Origin: an uncultured Draconibacterium sp.
GTDB taxonomy: Bacteria; Bacteroidota; Bacteroidia; Bacteroidales; Prolixibacteraceae
DNA length: 64,000 nt
Assembly: GCF_913060805.1 (NCBI RefSeq)
Contig: NZ_CAJXTC010000015.1
Location: 60,507 to 124,506, forward strand
Reading direction: 5' to 3'
Shown here: positions 26,848-34,115 of the stretch, one piece after another
Position numbering within the stretch: position 1 is the stretch's first letter
How the letters are laid out: each line of letters begins with the position of its first letter
Notes under the pieces: generated by a model
What the model was told of the DNA's origin: nothing
What the model saw: only the letters and a program-made list of their open reading frames with translations
Database searches by the model: none
Made by a program: the position numbers and the translations under genes

Positions 26848-27725
26848 TAAAAATTGTCAATCAGAATTTGGGTCATTGTTCTTAGGTTTTCTTCCCACTC
26901 CGGGTTAAGTGGCCACACCTGAATAATTTTGCCACCAATTTCGTCGGCAAAAACACGTGCGTGCTCGCGGTCGAATTCACTTTGAATGTAAACCACTTTT
27001 ATTCCTTCCGATTTGGCCATGTCAACCACTTCGCGCAAATGCTGCGGTGTTGGTTCTTTACCACCGGTTTCAAGCGAGTACTGATCTAAACCATATTCGC
27101 GGGCATAATACGAAAGGCTCGGGTGAAAAACGATAAACTTTCGCCCGGCGTAATCTTTCAGTTGATTTTTAAGATCGATATTTAGCTGATCACATTCTTT
27201 TACAAAACGCATGTAATTAGCTTTGTAATCTGCTGCCTTTTCGGGTTTTAGTGCCGAAAGTTCGTCGAGGATTACTTTTGCCATATCCTTCACCATTGTT
27301 GGCGACAGCCACACATGCGGATCAACACCATCGATATGCACATGGTCGCCATGTTGCTCCATTTTATCGGCAATCAAATCCAGGCCTTCCGAAATATTTA
27401 CCACCTTCATTTTGGTGTTCGCCTGTTCAATTTTATCGGCCCACGAGTGTTCAAAACCAATGTACCCGATACGGAACCAAATGGCCGAACGCGAAATATC
27501 TTTCAACTGCGAGGGTAAAAGTGTGTATGCTGCCGGGCTCGATCCGGGCGGGATAAGCAGGTTTATCTCAAAATCGTCGCCGGCAATTTTCTCCACAAAC
27601 GTTTTTTGCGGTAAAATACTCACGGTTACAACGTCGGCTGCGGCACTATTTTCTGCTTTCTTTTGGTTTCCGCACGATGCAAACAAAGTAGCCAGAACCA
27701 ATAAAAGGATTATTCTCTTCATCAA
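26847..27725 (-). CDS. znuA: Zinc ABC transporter substrate-binding lipoprotein (ZnuA-like)
   Basis: The 292-residue protein has a lipoprotein signal with lipidated C18 (LATLFASCGNQ), and belongs to the cluster 9 metal-binding family. A short His-rich stretch, MEQHGDHVHIDGVDPHVW (about 117-134), contains the first ligand and a reduced version of the charged loop found in ZnuA. FHPSLSYYAREYGL and QSEFDREH provide further likely ligands. It captures zinc in the periplasm for the permease. It is first in a four-gene, tightly overlapping operon. A TAAATTTG -7 box lies upstream on the minus strand. Confidence 0.87.
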   Translation of the reverse strand: MMKRIILLLVLATLFASCGNQKKAENSAAADVVTVSILPQKTFVEKIAGDDFEINLLIPPGSSPAAYTLLPSQLKDISRSAIWFRIGYIGFEHSWADKIEQANTKMKVVNISEGLDLIADKMEQHGDHVHIDGVDPHVWLSPTMVKDMAKVILDELSALKPEKAADYKANYMRFVKECDQLNIDLKNQLKDYAGRKFIVFHPSLSYYAREYGLDQYSLETGGKEPTPQHLREVVDMAKSEGIKVVYIQSEFDREHARVFADEIGGKIIQVWPLNPEWEENLRTMTQILIDNF

Positions 27726-27760
27726 TGTATATTTTGGTGTCTCAATTTAACAATGTTCCA

Positions 27761-27768
27761 CAAATTTA
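27761..27768 (-). promoter_or_regulatory. -7 box for the zinc ABC operon
   Basis: On the minus strand the sequence reads TAAATTTG, an exact match to TAnnTTTG, 36 bases before the znuA start codon. I see no clear -33 TTG at the right distance and no convincing Zur-type dyad. Confidence 0.5.
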
Positions 27769-27803
27769 GTTGTATGTTTTGGAATAAATAAATTGAACGC
27801 AGC

Positions 27804-28073
27804 TTAATGCTGTTTTTCGCGCGGTTCTTTGGGCGGAACGGGATCGTAACCGTGTGTTCCCCAGGGATGGCATTTTGAAAGGCGCCTCACTGTCAGCACC
27901 AATCCTTTAAACGGACCGTGAATTTTTATCGCCTTTACAGCATACTCCGAACACGTAGGAACGTGCCGGCACGATGCAGGAGTTAGTGGCGATATTCCGT
28001 ATTTGTAAATGTAAATCGGAATTAAAAGTATCCACCCCAAAAACTTCAGAATTGCTTTACCAATTGCTTTCAT
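27804..28073 (-). CDS. yidD: YidD membrane protein insertion efficiency factor
   Basis: With the start at 28073 (MKAIGKAILKFLGW) the protein has 89 residues; six extra codons upstream are possible but unlikely. It has an amphipathic N-terminal helix and the YidD core YKYGISPLTPASCRHVPTCSEYA, followed by KCHPWGTHGYDPVP. It assists YidC-dependent insertion of membrane proteins at the inner face of the cytoplasmic membrane. It is usually near rnpA/yidC, but here it is separated and lies beside the zinc operon. Confidence 0.93.
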   Translation of the reverse strand: MKAIGKAILKFLGWILLIPIYIYKYGISPLTPASCRHVPTCSEYAVKAIKIHGPFKGLVLTVRRLSKCHPWGTHGYDPVPPKEPREKQH

Positions 28074-28225
28074 AATAAATACAGCCGACAAAGGTACGAT
28101 TAAAATTCATCGTTGTTTTGTGATCTGAATTTCAGTTTCATCTTAAAAAACGTTAAAGCTTAATTGAATTCAAAATAAATAGCTATAAACCTATGCCCAC
28201 ACCCCTGCCAATTGCATAATATTTT

Positions 28226-28233
28226 TAATTTTG
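28226..28233 (+). promoter_or_regulatory. -7 box for the ROK kinase gene
   Basis: TAATTTTG at 28226-28233 matches TAnnTTTG exactly and lies 50 bases before the chosen ATG. A partial TTG occurs too close upstream to serve as a normal -33 element. Confidence 0.5.
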
Positions 28234-28283
28234 CTAACACGCAGAAAAAACAGACAAAATCTAAATTAATAAGCATAATAAAA

Positions 28284-29261
28284 ATGAAGAAAGTAGCAAT
28301 TGGAGTTGATATTGGCGGAACAAATACTGCCATTGGCGTAGTTGACGCTGAAGGAAATGTGATGGTAAAAGACAATATTTCTACACCTTCGCATGGCGAT
28401 ATCGACCAATACATCTCAGATTTGGCAGCGGCCATTAAAGAACTGATCAAATCAGTTAAGTTATTGAATGAAAATTTAGAAGTTTTCGGTATAGGAATTG
28501 GCGCTCCAAACGGTAATTACTACAGCGGAACAATTGAATATGCTCCAAATTTATCGTTTAAAGGAGTGGTTCGTTTAGTTGAACTACTTCGTGCACACTT
28601 CCCTGATATGGAAGCACTTGCACTTACAAACGACGCAAATGCAGCAGCTATTGGCGAAATGATTTATGGTGGCGCCAAAGACATGAAAAACTTTGTGATG
28701 TTCACCCTTGGAACCGGCGTTGGTAGCGGTATTGTTGTAAACGGCGACTTGGTGTACGGAAACGACGGTTTTGCGGGCGAATGTGGTCACACTACATTAA
28801 TTCCTGGCGGACGTCTTTGCGGATGTACTGCACTGGGCCACTTAGAGGCTTATTGCTCGGCTCCCGGAATGAAACGTACTGCTTTTGAGTTGATGGTTCA
28901 GTACAACGCTACCGACAGTATTTTGGCCGACAAATCGTTTAACGAGTTAGACTCGAAAATGATTTACGACGCTGCTGAAAAAGGCGACAAAATTGCGTTG
29001 GAAGTATTTGAAAAAACCGGTGCATGGTTAGGACAAGGTTTGGCTGACACTGTTCACCACCTGAGCCCTGAAGCAGTATTCCTGTTTGGCGGACCAACTG
29101 CTGCCGGCGACTACATTTTTAAACCAACTAAAAAGCACATGGAAAAACACTTGCTTCCTATCTTTAAAGAGAAGATCAAGATTCTTCCATCGGAGCTTAA
29201 GCCTGGCGACGCAGCTATTGTTGGCGCTAGCGCATTGGCATGGAAAGAGCTGGAAAAATAA
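28284..29261 (+). CDS. ROK family sugar kinase (glucokinase-like)
   Basis: The 325-residue cytoplasmic kinase phosphorylates a hexose, probably glucose or an N-acetylhexosamine. The start at 28284 (MKKVAIGVDIGGTNTAIG) places the ATP-binding motif at residues 8-15; an in-frame start at 28212 lies upstream of the promoter box. The catalytic Asp is D117 in TNDANAAA, and the second phosphate loop is TLGTGVGSGI (about 141-150). The ROK zinc site is modified: H169 (ECGHT), C179 and C181 are present, but the third cysteine is replaced in CGCTALGHLE. It has its own promoter and terminator. Confidence 0.88.
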   Translation: MKKVAIGVDIGGTNTAIGVVDAEGNVMVKDNISTPSHGDIDQYISDLAAAIKELIKSVKLLNENLEVFGIGIGAPNGNYYSGTIEYAPNLSFKGVVRLVELLRAHFPDMEALALTNDANAAAIGEMIYGGAKDMKNFVMFTLGTGVGSGIVVNGDLVYGNDGFAGECGHTTLIPGGRLCGCTALGHLEAYCSAPGMKRTAFELMVQYNATDSILADKSFNELDSKMIYDAAEKGDKIALEVFEKTGAWLGQGLADTVHHLSPEAVFLFGGPTAAGDYIFKPTKKHMEKHLLPIFKEKIKILPSELKPGDAAIVGASALAWKELEK

Positions 29262-29284
29262 ACAGTAAATCCTTATAAAATCAG

Positions 29285-29312
29285 AAGCGGACCATTATGG
29301 TTCGCTTTTTTT
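29285..29312 (+). terminator. Intrinsic terminator after ROK kinase
   Basis: AAGCGGACC (29285-29293) pairs with GGTTCGCTT (29299-29307) with one G-T pair, and TTTTT follows. Confidence 0.85.
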
Positions 29313-29350
29313 ATGCTTTAAATCTTCATCCGGAATTGTATCTTTAAGCA

Positions 29351-30811
29351 ATGATACGATTCGTCCACATCCTTCTTTTTCTTTGTCTCGGTCTGATTAC
29401 CATTGCACAGGAAAATGAGCTTTTCATTTCCGACAAAATAGCACTGGAGGAAAGCAGGAATTTTCTGTTAAAATCGAATTTTATTGAAAGCCAAAACAAC
29501 AGTCTTACCGACATCGTTTATCAGCGGATGGAGTGGCAGGTCGATCCGGCAATCCGATATATTTCCGGAAAGGTAACCTCCTATTTTAAAAGCGAAACCG
29601 AGTTGCTGAACACGATTGAATTTGATCTTTCCGACTCATTAATAGTTGACTCTGTTTTTATTAGAAACAACAGCGCCGCATTTACCCATCAGAATAATAA
29701 AGTTGAAATTAATTTACAGGAATCTCTTCTGCTCAATCAACTTGATTCTGCCACGATTTTCTATCATGGAGTTCCGCCAACTTCCGGTTTTGGTTCGTTT
29801 GAAACCAGTTTTCACGGCACAGAGTTTACACCCGTTTTGTGGACACTCTCAGAACCTTACGGCGCCATGGAATGGTGGCCCTGCAAACAATCGCTGGCCG
29901 ATAAAATCGACTCGATTGATGTGATTGTAAAAACACCGGAGCAATACAAAACAGCAAGCAACGGAATTTTGGTTTCTGAACAAGTGAACGACTCCACCAG
30001 AACAATGCACTGGAAACACCGTTTTCCTATTGCCACTTACCTGGTTGCCATTGCTGTAACCAATTACGAGCGTTATTCCGATTATTTGGAGACAGAAAAT
30101 GGCGACTCCATTGAAATTCTGAATTACGTTTATCCGGAAGATCTTGAAGATGCAAAAGGCAAAACGCCGGTTACTGCCGAAATTATGCAGTTGTACCAAA
30201 ATCTGGTTGGTGATTATCCTTTTGCGGCTGAAAAATACGGCCATGCACAGTTTGGCTGGGGCGGCGGAATGGAGCATCAAACCATGAGTTTTATGGGTAG
30301 TTTTGGTTACGGACTAATTGCGCACGAACTGGCCCATCAATGGTTTGGCGATTATATCACATTGGGCTCGTGGCAAGACATCTGGCTAAACGAAGGTTTT
30401 GCGACCTACTTAACCGGACTGTCCTACGAAAACATTGAAACCGATTGGTGGCCGGTGTGGAAACAAGTGTATTCCGACCAGGTGAAACAGGAACCCGACG
30501 GTTCAGTTTATGTTACCGATACCACATCTGTGGCCCGCATTTTTAGCAGTCGATTGTCGTATGCAAAAGGCGGTTACTTGCTGCACATGTTGCGTTGGGT
30601 TATTGGTGACGATGCCTTTTTTCAGGGCCTTAAAAACTATTTCACCGATCCAAAAGTTGCCAATGGTTTTGCCTACTCCGAGGACGTAATAAAACATTTT
30701 GAGCAAGCTGCAGATACAAGTTTAACAGAGTTCTTTAACGACTGGTTGTACGGCGAAGGTTTCCGGTTTACTCCGCCAGTTTTAAACCAACTGACGAAGG
30801 AAAAACAGTGA
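29351..30811 (+). CDS. M1 family aminopeptidase, separated from its T9SS domain by a frameshift
   Basis: The 486-residue frame has a signal peptide (about 1-19, CLGLITIAQ), the M1 beta-sandwich, GGMEHQTMS (about 309-317), the zinc motif HELAHQW (about 327-333) and the distal ligand in WLNEGFATY. Up to YGEGF (codon at 30761) the sequence is normal for secreted M1 peptidases of this phylum. It then continues with 15 unrelated residues (RFTPPVLNQLTKEKQ) to a TGA. The -1 frame gives FPVYSASFKPTDEGKTVITL, which is the expected continuation. The break therefore lies at the T-run 30760-30762, where one T appears to be missing. The catalytic domain may still be active but would not be sorted by T9SS. 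Confidence 0.85.
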   Translation: MIRFVHILLFLCLGLITIAQENELFISDKIALEESRNFLLKSNFIESQNNSLTDIVYQRMEWQVDPAIRYISGKVTSYFKSETELLNTIEFDLSDSLIVDSVFIRNNSAAFTHQNNKVEINLQESLLLNQLDSATIFYHGVPPTSGFGSFETSFHGTEFTPVLWTLSEPYGAMEWWPCKQSLADKIDSIDVIVKTPEQYKTASNGILVSEQVNDSTRTMHWKHRFPIATYLVAIAVTNYERYSDYLETENGDSIEILNYVYPEDLEDAKGKTPVTAEIMQLYQNLVGDYPFAAEKYGHAQFGWGGGMEHQTMSFMGSFGYGLIAHELAHQWFGDYITLGSWQDIWLNEGFATYLTGLSYENIETDWWPVWKQVYSDQVKQEPDGSVYVTDTTSVARIFSSRLSYAKGGYLLHMLRWVIGDDAFFQGLKNYFTDPKVANGFAYSEDVIKHFEQAADTSLTEFFNDWLYGEGFRFTPPVLNQLTKEKQ

Positions 30812-31278
30812 TAACACTGAGTCAGACCACCACTCACAAATCGGTTGATTTTTTCGAAATACCTGTGCCTGTTCGTTTGTACAATGCTGGTCGAACTGAT
30901 TCAGTTGATGCCAGACTGAATCATACAAGCAATCAGCAACAATTTATCATTGACACCGATTTCCGTGTTGCCGAACTGGTAATCGATCCTGATCTCTGGC
31001 TAATCTCTGAGACGCAGGAGGTTGTTGGAGTTTCGCCAGAAATCAATACTCAATCGATAGAAATATTTCCGAATCCGGCTACTACAGAAATTCATTTGCA
31101 AATTCCTTTAGGGACAGAAATCTCCGGCATCCGCATCTACGATATGAACGGAACCGAAGTGAAACGTTTCTCCACACAATTAGAAAAAATAAATATTTCA
31201 GACCTCGCTCCCGGCGTATATCTGCTAAAAGCCGAAAATTCTGATGGAACCTTTCAAGGCCGTTTTATCAAACAGTAA
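30763..31278 (+). pseudogene. Frameshifted C-terminal part of the M1 peptidase with T9SS type A sorting domain
   Basis: In the frame one base back from the peptidase, the sequence reads PVYSASFKPTDEGKTVITLSQTTTHKSVDFFEIPVPV, the normal end of an M1 domain. A linker then leads to a T9SS type A sorting domain: IEIFPNPATTEIHLQI, IRIYDMNGTEV and LAPGVYLLKAENSDG, ending FIKQ. A GTG at 30808 could restart translation, but the product would lack a signal peptide and could not reach the T9SS. The heptamer TTTTAAAC region (T-TTA-AAC at 30781-30787, in the zero frame) is a possible -1 slip site and could yield some full-length product. Confidence 0.8.
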
Positions 31279-31280
31279 AA

Positions 31281-31685
31281 CTACCAGTTGAACTTTATGG
31301 TTTGAATCAGGTCTGGATGTAAACTCAGCGGAACCGGGCTAATACCGGCAACACTTTCAACCAATTGCTTTTCTTCGTCACTGTAATTTTTTGCCGGAAA
31401 CGTAAATTCCACAACCACCTCTGCCACACGTCGCGGATCGGAAGCCATTATTTTTGTCACGTCAACTTGCGTTTCTTCAATATCAATCCCATTATCGCGG
31501 GCTTTTATTCCCATAATCGTCATTATACAACTTCCCAAAGCCGTTGCCAACAGATCGGTTGGCGAGAAATACTCCCCTTTGCCACGGTTGTCAGTCGGTG
31601 CATCTGTTATCACTTTATTACCCGATTGCAGGTGCTCATTTTCGGTGCGTAATTCGCCCAGGTAAATTGTTTTTATCGTTGTCAT
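31281..31685 (-). CDS. OsmC family protein with only one conserved cysteine
   Basis: The 134-residue cytoplasmic protein has the OsmC fold pattern GEYFSPTDLLATALGSCIMTIMG, with the first (peroxidatic) cysteine at about position 54. The second cysteine of the family, usually in a TCPVxxSLHP motif, is serine here (GISPVPLSLHPDL, about 115-127). An ordinary two-cysteine hydroperoxide reductase cycle therefore cannot be formed within the subunit. It is convergent with the M1 peptidase remnant, 2 bases away. It may be a one-Cys peroxidase or have a different role. Confidence 0.85.
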   Translation of the reverse strand: MTTIKTIYLGELRTENEHLQSGNKVITDAPTDNRGKGEYFSPTDLLATALGSCIMTIMGIKARDNGIDIEETQVDVTKIMASDPRRVAEVVVEFTFPAKNYSDEEKQLVESVAGISPVPLSLHPDLIQTIKFNW

Positions 31686-31772
31686 ACCAAGTCATTTTGT
31701 TTTGTTTAAAGATAAAGCATTTTCAACAATCCCGATTTTACTGCCACAGATTCGTTCGATTTTCATACATTC

Positions 31773-31800
31773 GTGTTACGAATTTTAAAATTAGTATTAC
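31773..31800 (+). promoter_or_regulatory. 28-bp GTRNYAC-N14-GTRNYAC site before the NikR-family gene
   Basis: GTGTTAC (31773-31779) and GTATTAC (31794-31800) start 21 bp apart, directly before the ATG at 31802. The first half is also the centre of a perfect dyad, ATTCGT-GTT-ACGAAT (31769-31783). The same two-part arrangement with identical spacing precedes the TonB receptor. Total length and half-site spacing are close to those of the E. coli NikR operator (28 bp). Confidence 0.6.
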
Positions 31801-31801
31801 C

Positions 31802-32203
31802 ATGACCGTTTCCAGGTTTGGCGTTTCGTTAGATGAAGAACTTCTTGAAGCACTCGACAAGTATGTTGAGGACAATGCTTTTGCCAATCGCTCGCGCGCT
31901 ATTCGTCACCTTATTGAAAAAAATTTGGTGGAGGAAAAGTGGAAGTGCGATAACATTGTGGCTGGCGCCGTTATCATTGTTTTTAACCACGAGAAAAAGG
32001 ACATCCTAAAGAAGTCGGCAGAGATTCAATACGAACACAAAGAGTTTATTCTTTCATCGCAGGGCTTCTATTTAAACGAGTTGAATTATATGGAAATCAT
32101 TGCCGTTAAAGGGCCATCGCGAAAGCTCACTGAGATTTCTGATCAGCTCATCAGCCTGAAAGGAATTCAGCACGGAAAATTGGTAATGAGCAAAGCCGAA
32201 TAA
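31802..32203 (+). CDS. NikR-family ribbon-helix-helix regulator lacking nickel ligands
   Basis: The 133-residue protein starts MTVSRFGVSLDEELLEALDK with a ribbon-helix-helix DNA-binding domain (about 1-45) and continues as a NikR-type ACT-like regulatory domain (about 52-133). In E. coli NikR the square-planar nickel ligands are H76, H87, H89 and C95. Aligning IQYEHKEF and NYMEIIAVKG shows that H87, H89 and C95 correspond to G88, Y90 and Y96 here. Nickel sensing in the known way is therefore unlikely. It lies 53 bases upstream of a TonB receptor gene on the same strand, with a shared operator-like motif. The start at 31802 fits the family length. Confidence 0.85.
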   Translation: MTVSRFGVSLDEELLEALDKYVEDNAFANRSRAIRHLIEKNLVEEKWKCDNIVAGAVIIVFNHEKKDILKKSAEIQYEHKEFILSSQGFYLNELNYMEIIAVKGPSRKLTEISDQLISLKGIQHGKLVMSKAE

Positions 32204-32219
32204 TTTTTTTGGTCAAATG

Positions 32220-32247
32220 GTAGCACGATTAAATCAATACGTAACAC
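32220..32247 (+). promoter_or_regulatory. 28-bp GTRNYAC-N14-GTRNYAC site before the TonB receptor
   Basis: GTAGCAC (32220-32226) and GTAACAC (32241-32247) start 21 bp apart and end 8 bases before the receptor start codon. Together with the site at 31773-31800, this suggests that the NikR-family protein controls both itself and the receptor. Confidence 0.6.
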
Positions 32248-32255
32248 AATAAACT

Positions 32256-34100
32256 ATGATAATGCGAATATTAATCTTCAGTTTTTTCACCCTAATCATC
32301 ACCCAAGGAATTGCCAGTGCACAAATGCACTATGCAACCGACGACACCATTACAATCAACGAAGTGGTGGTTACCGGAACACAGGTTCAGGTGAACCGCA
32401 ACAATGTACCGATGGCTGTTTCGGTGGTGAATCGCACTCAAATTGAGGAAAGTGATGAGTCGGCAATTCTACCGATTTTAAATGGCCGGGTGCCGGGTTT
32501 GTTCGTAACCGAGCGTGGCATAACCGGTTTTGGTGTTGCTGCCGGTTCGGCAGGTCAGATCTCGATCAGAGGAATTGGCGGCAGTCCAACTACCGGCGTT
32601 TTAATGCTGATTGACGGGCACCCACAGTTTATGGGAATTATGGGGCATCCACTCCCCGATTCGTACGTTGCTTCGGATGTTGAACGTGTGGAAGTTGTTC
32701 GCGGACCGGCTTCAATTCTTTACGGATCGAATGCCATGGGAGGTGTAATAAATATTATCACAAAGAAACAAGATACAGAAGGATTTAATGGTCATGCCCG
32801 CATTTCTTACGGATCGTACAACACGCAAAAGTACATGGGATCGGTTGGTTTTAAGAAGGATAAATTCAGCGTATTTATTTCAGGAAATCATGATCAGACG
32901 GATGGTCACCGCCCCAATTCTGATTTCAAAATAACAAATAGTTACCTGAAATTGGGTTACCAGATCAGCGACCATTTTGATGCCGCAGCTGATTTTAGCT
33001 TGGCTGCCTTTGATGCATCTGATCCGGGCCCGGATACACTCAATGCATCGGCAGGAGAAACAATTGATATTTTACGTGGTTACGGATCTTTCTCATTGCG
33101 GAATAATTTTGAAAGAGCGTCGGGTGCACTAAAGTTCTTCTATAATTTTGGAGAGCACGAAATTACTGATGGCTTCCATTCAAACGACCACAATTATGGA
33201 TTGAATCTGTACGAAACTTTTCAGCTTTTTGAAGGTAATAATCTGACAGCCGGAATCGATTTGATGAATTACGGAGGAGATGCTGAAAATACTTTTGCAA
33301 TGGGCGGCCAGGGGCTGACCTTTGCCGACACGACAATTACAGAAATTGGGACCTACTTATTCTCGCAACAAAGCATTGGCGAGAAACTGATTGTCAACGC
33401 AGGTCTTCGTTATCATCATCACAGCGAATATGGTTCGGTTTGGATTCCTTCGGTAGGTTTTGCCAATTCATTTTCGCCGGCAACCACATGGAAGGGAACC
33501 ATTTCAAAAGGCTTTAGAAGCCCTACAATGCGCGAACTGTTTATGTGGGGACCAAATCCTAATCTCGACCCGGAGTCGATCTGGAATTACGAAACAGGCA
33601 TTATGCAAGCCTTTTTTGAAGGGATGATGCGCGCAGAACTTACTGCCTTTTTGGTAAAAGGCGATAACCTGATCGTTAATACCGGTCAGCCAAACGGTTA
33701 TCAAAATACGGGGGAAGTTTCGAATAAAGGAATTGAGTTCTCGCTGGATGCAACACCGACAAAAGAACTGACTTTGAATGCTACATACAGCTATACCAAC
33801 ATGAAGAATCCGGTTTATGCTACGCCGGAACATCATCTTTTCATCAATGCATCTTATCGCATTAAGAAGCTATTGTTGGTGGCCAATATGCAACATATTT
33901 CGGGACTGGATAACGACCCAACACCCGTCACTAATTTAGAAAGCTACTCACTACTAAATGCAAAGGCCAGTTACAACTTGACGAGGAATGTAAAACTTTA
34001 CGTTAGTGGAGAAAATCTGCTAAGCACCAACTACGCCGTTAACCGTTATTATACCATGCCGGAAATCACTGTGTTTGGCGGGTTGAGTTTGATGTTCTGA
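32256..34100 (+). CDS. TonB-dependent outer membrane receptor
   Basis: The 614-residue protein has a signal peptide (about 1-22, ending IASAQ) and a short TonB-box-like region (DDTITINEVVVTGTQ). The plug domain is about 45-165 (QISIRGIGGSPTTGVLMLIDG, RVEVVRGPASILYGSNAMGGVIN), and a 22-strand barrel ends in an aromatic-rich C-terminus. There is no SusD partner and no carboxypeptidase-like N-terminal extension, so it is of the metal, cobalamin or siderophore type and not a glycan SusC. Its location after the NikR-family gene suggests a metal chelate as substrate. A second in-frame ATG lies at 32262. Confidence 0.88.
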   Translation: MIMRILIFSFFTLIITQGIASAQMHYATDDTITINEVVVTGTQVQVNRNNVPMAVSVVNRTQIEESDESAILPILNGRVPGLFVTERGITGFGVAAGSAGQISIRGIGGSPTTGVLMLIDGHPQFMGIMGHPLPDSYVASDVERVEVVRGPASILYGSNAMGGVINIITKKQDTEGFNGHARISYGSYNTQKYMGSVGFKKDKFSVFISGNHDQTDGHRPNSDFKITNSYLKLGYQISDHFDAAADFSLAAFDASDPGPDTLNASAGETIDILRGYGSFSLRNNFERASGALKFFYNFGEHEITDGFHSNDHNYGLNLYETFQLFEGNNLTAGIDLMNYGGDAENTFAMGGQGLTFADTTITEIGTYLFSQQSIGEKLIVNAGLRYHHHSEYGSVWIPSVGFANSFSPATTWKGTISKGFRSPTMRELFMWGPNPNLDPESIWNYETGIMQAFFEGMMRAELTAFLVKGDNLIVNTGQPNGYQNTGEVSNKGIEFSLDATPTKELTLNATYSYTNMKNPVYATPEHHLFINASYRIKKLLLVANMQHISGLDNDPTPVTNLESYSLLNAKASYNLTRNVKLYVSGENLLSTNYAVNRYYTMPEITVFGGLSLMF

Positions 34101-34115
34101 GAAGAGAATTAGACT

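Noticed and set aside
30781..30825. Proven programmed -1 frameshift in the M1 peptidase
   Set aside because: The heptamer is exact, but the ancestral frame change lies about 20 bases upstream at a T-run, which points to a deletion or sequencing error. The 3-base spacer to the first stem is also short. Kept only as a possibility.
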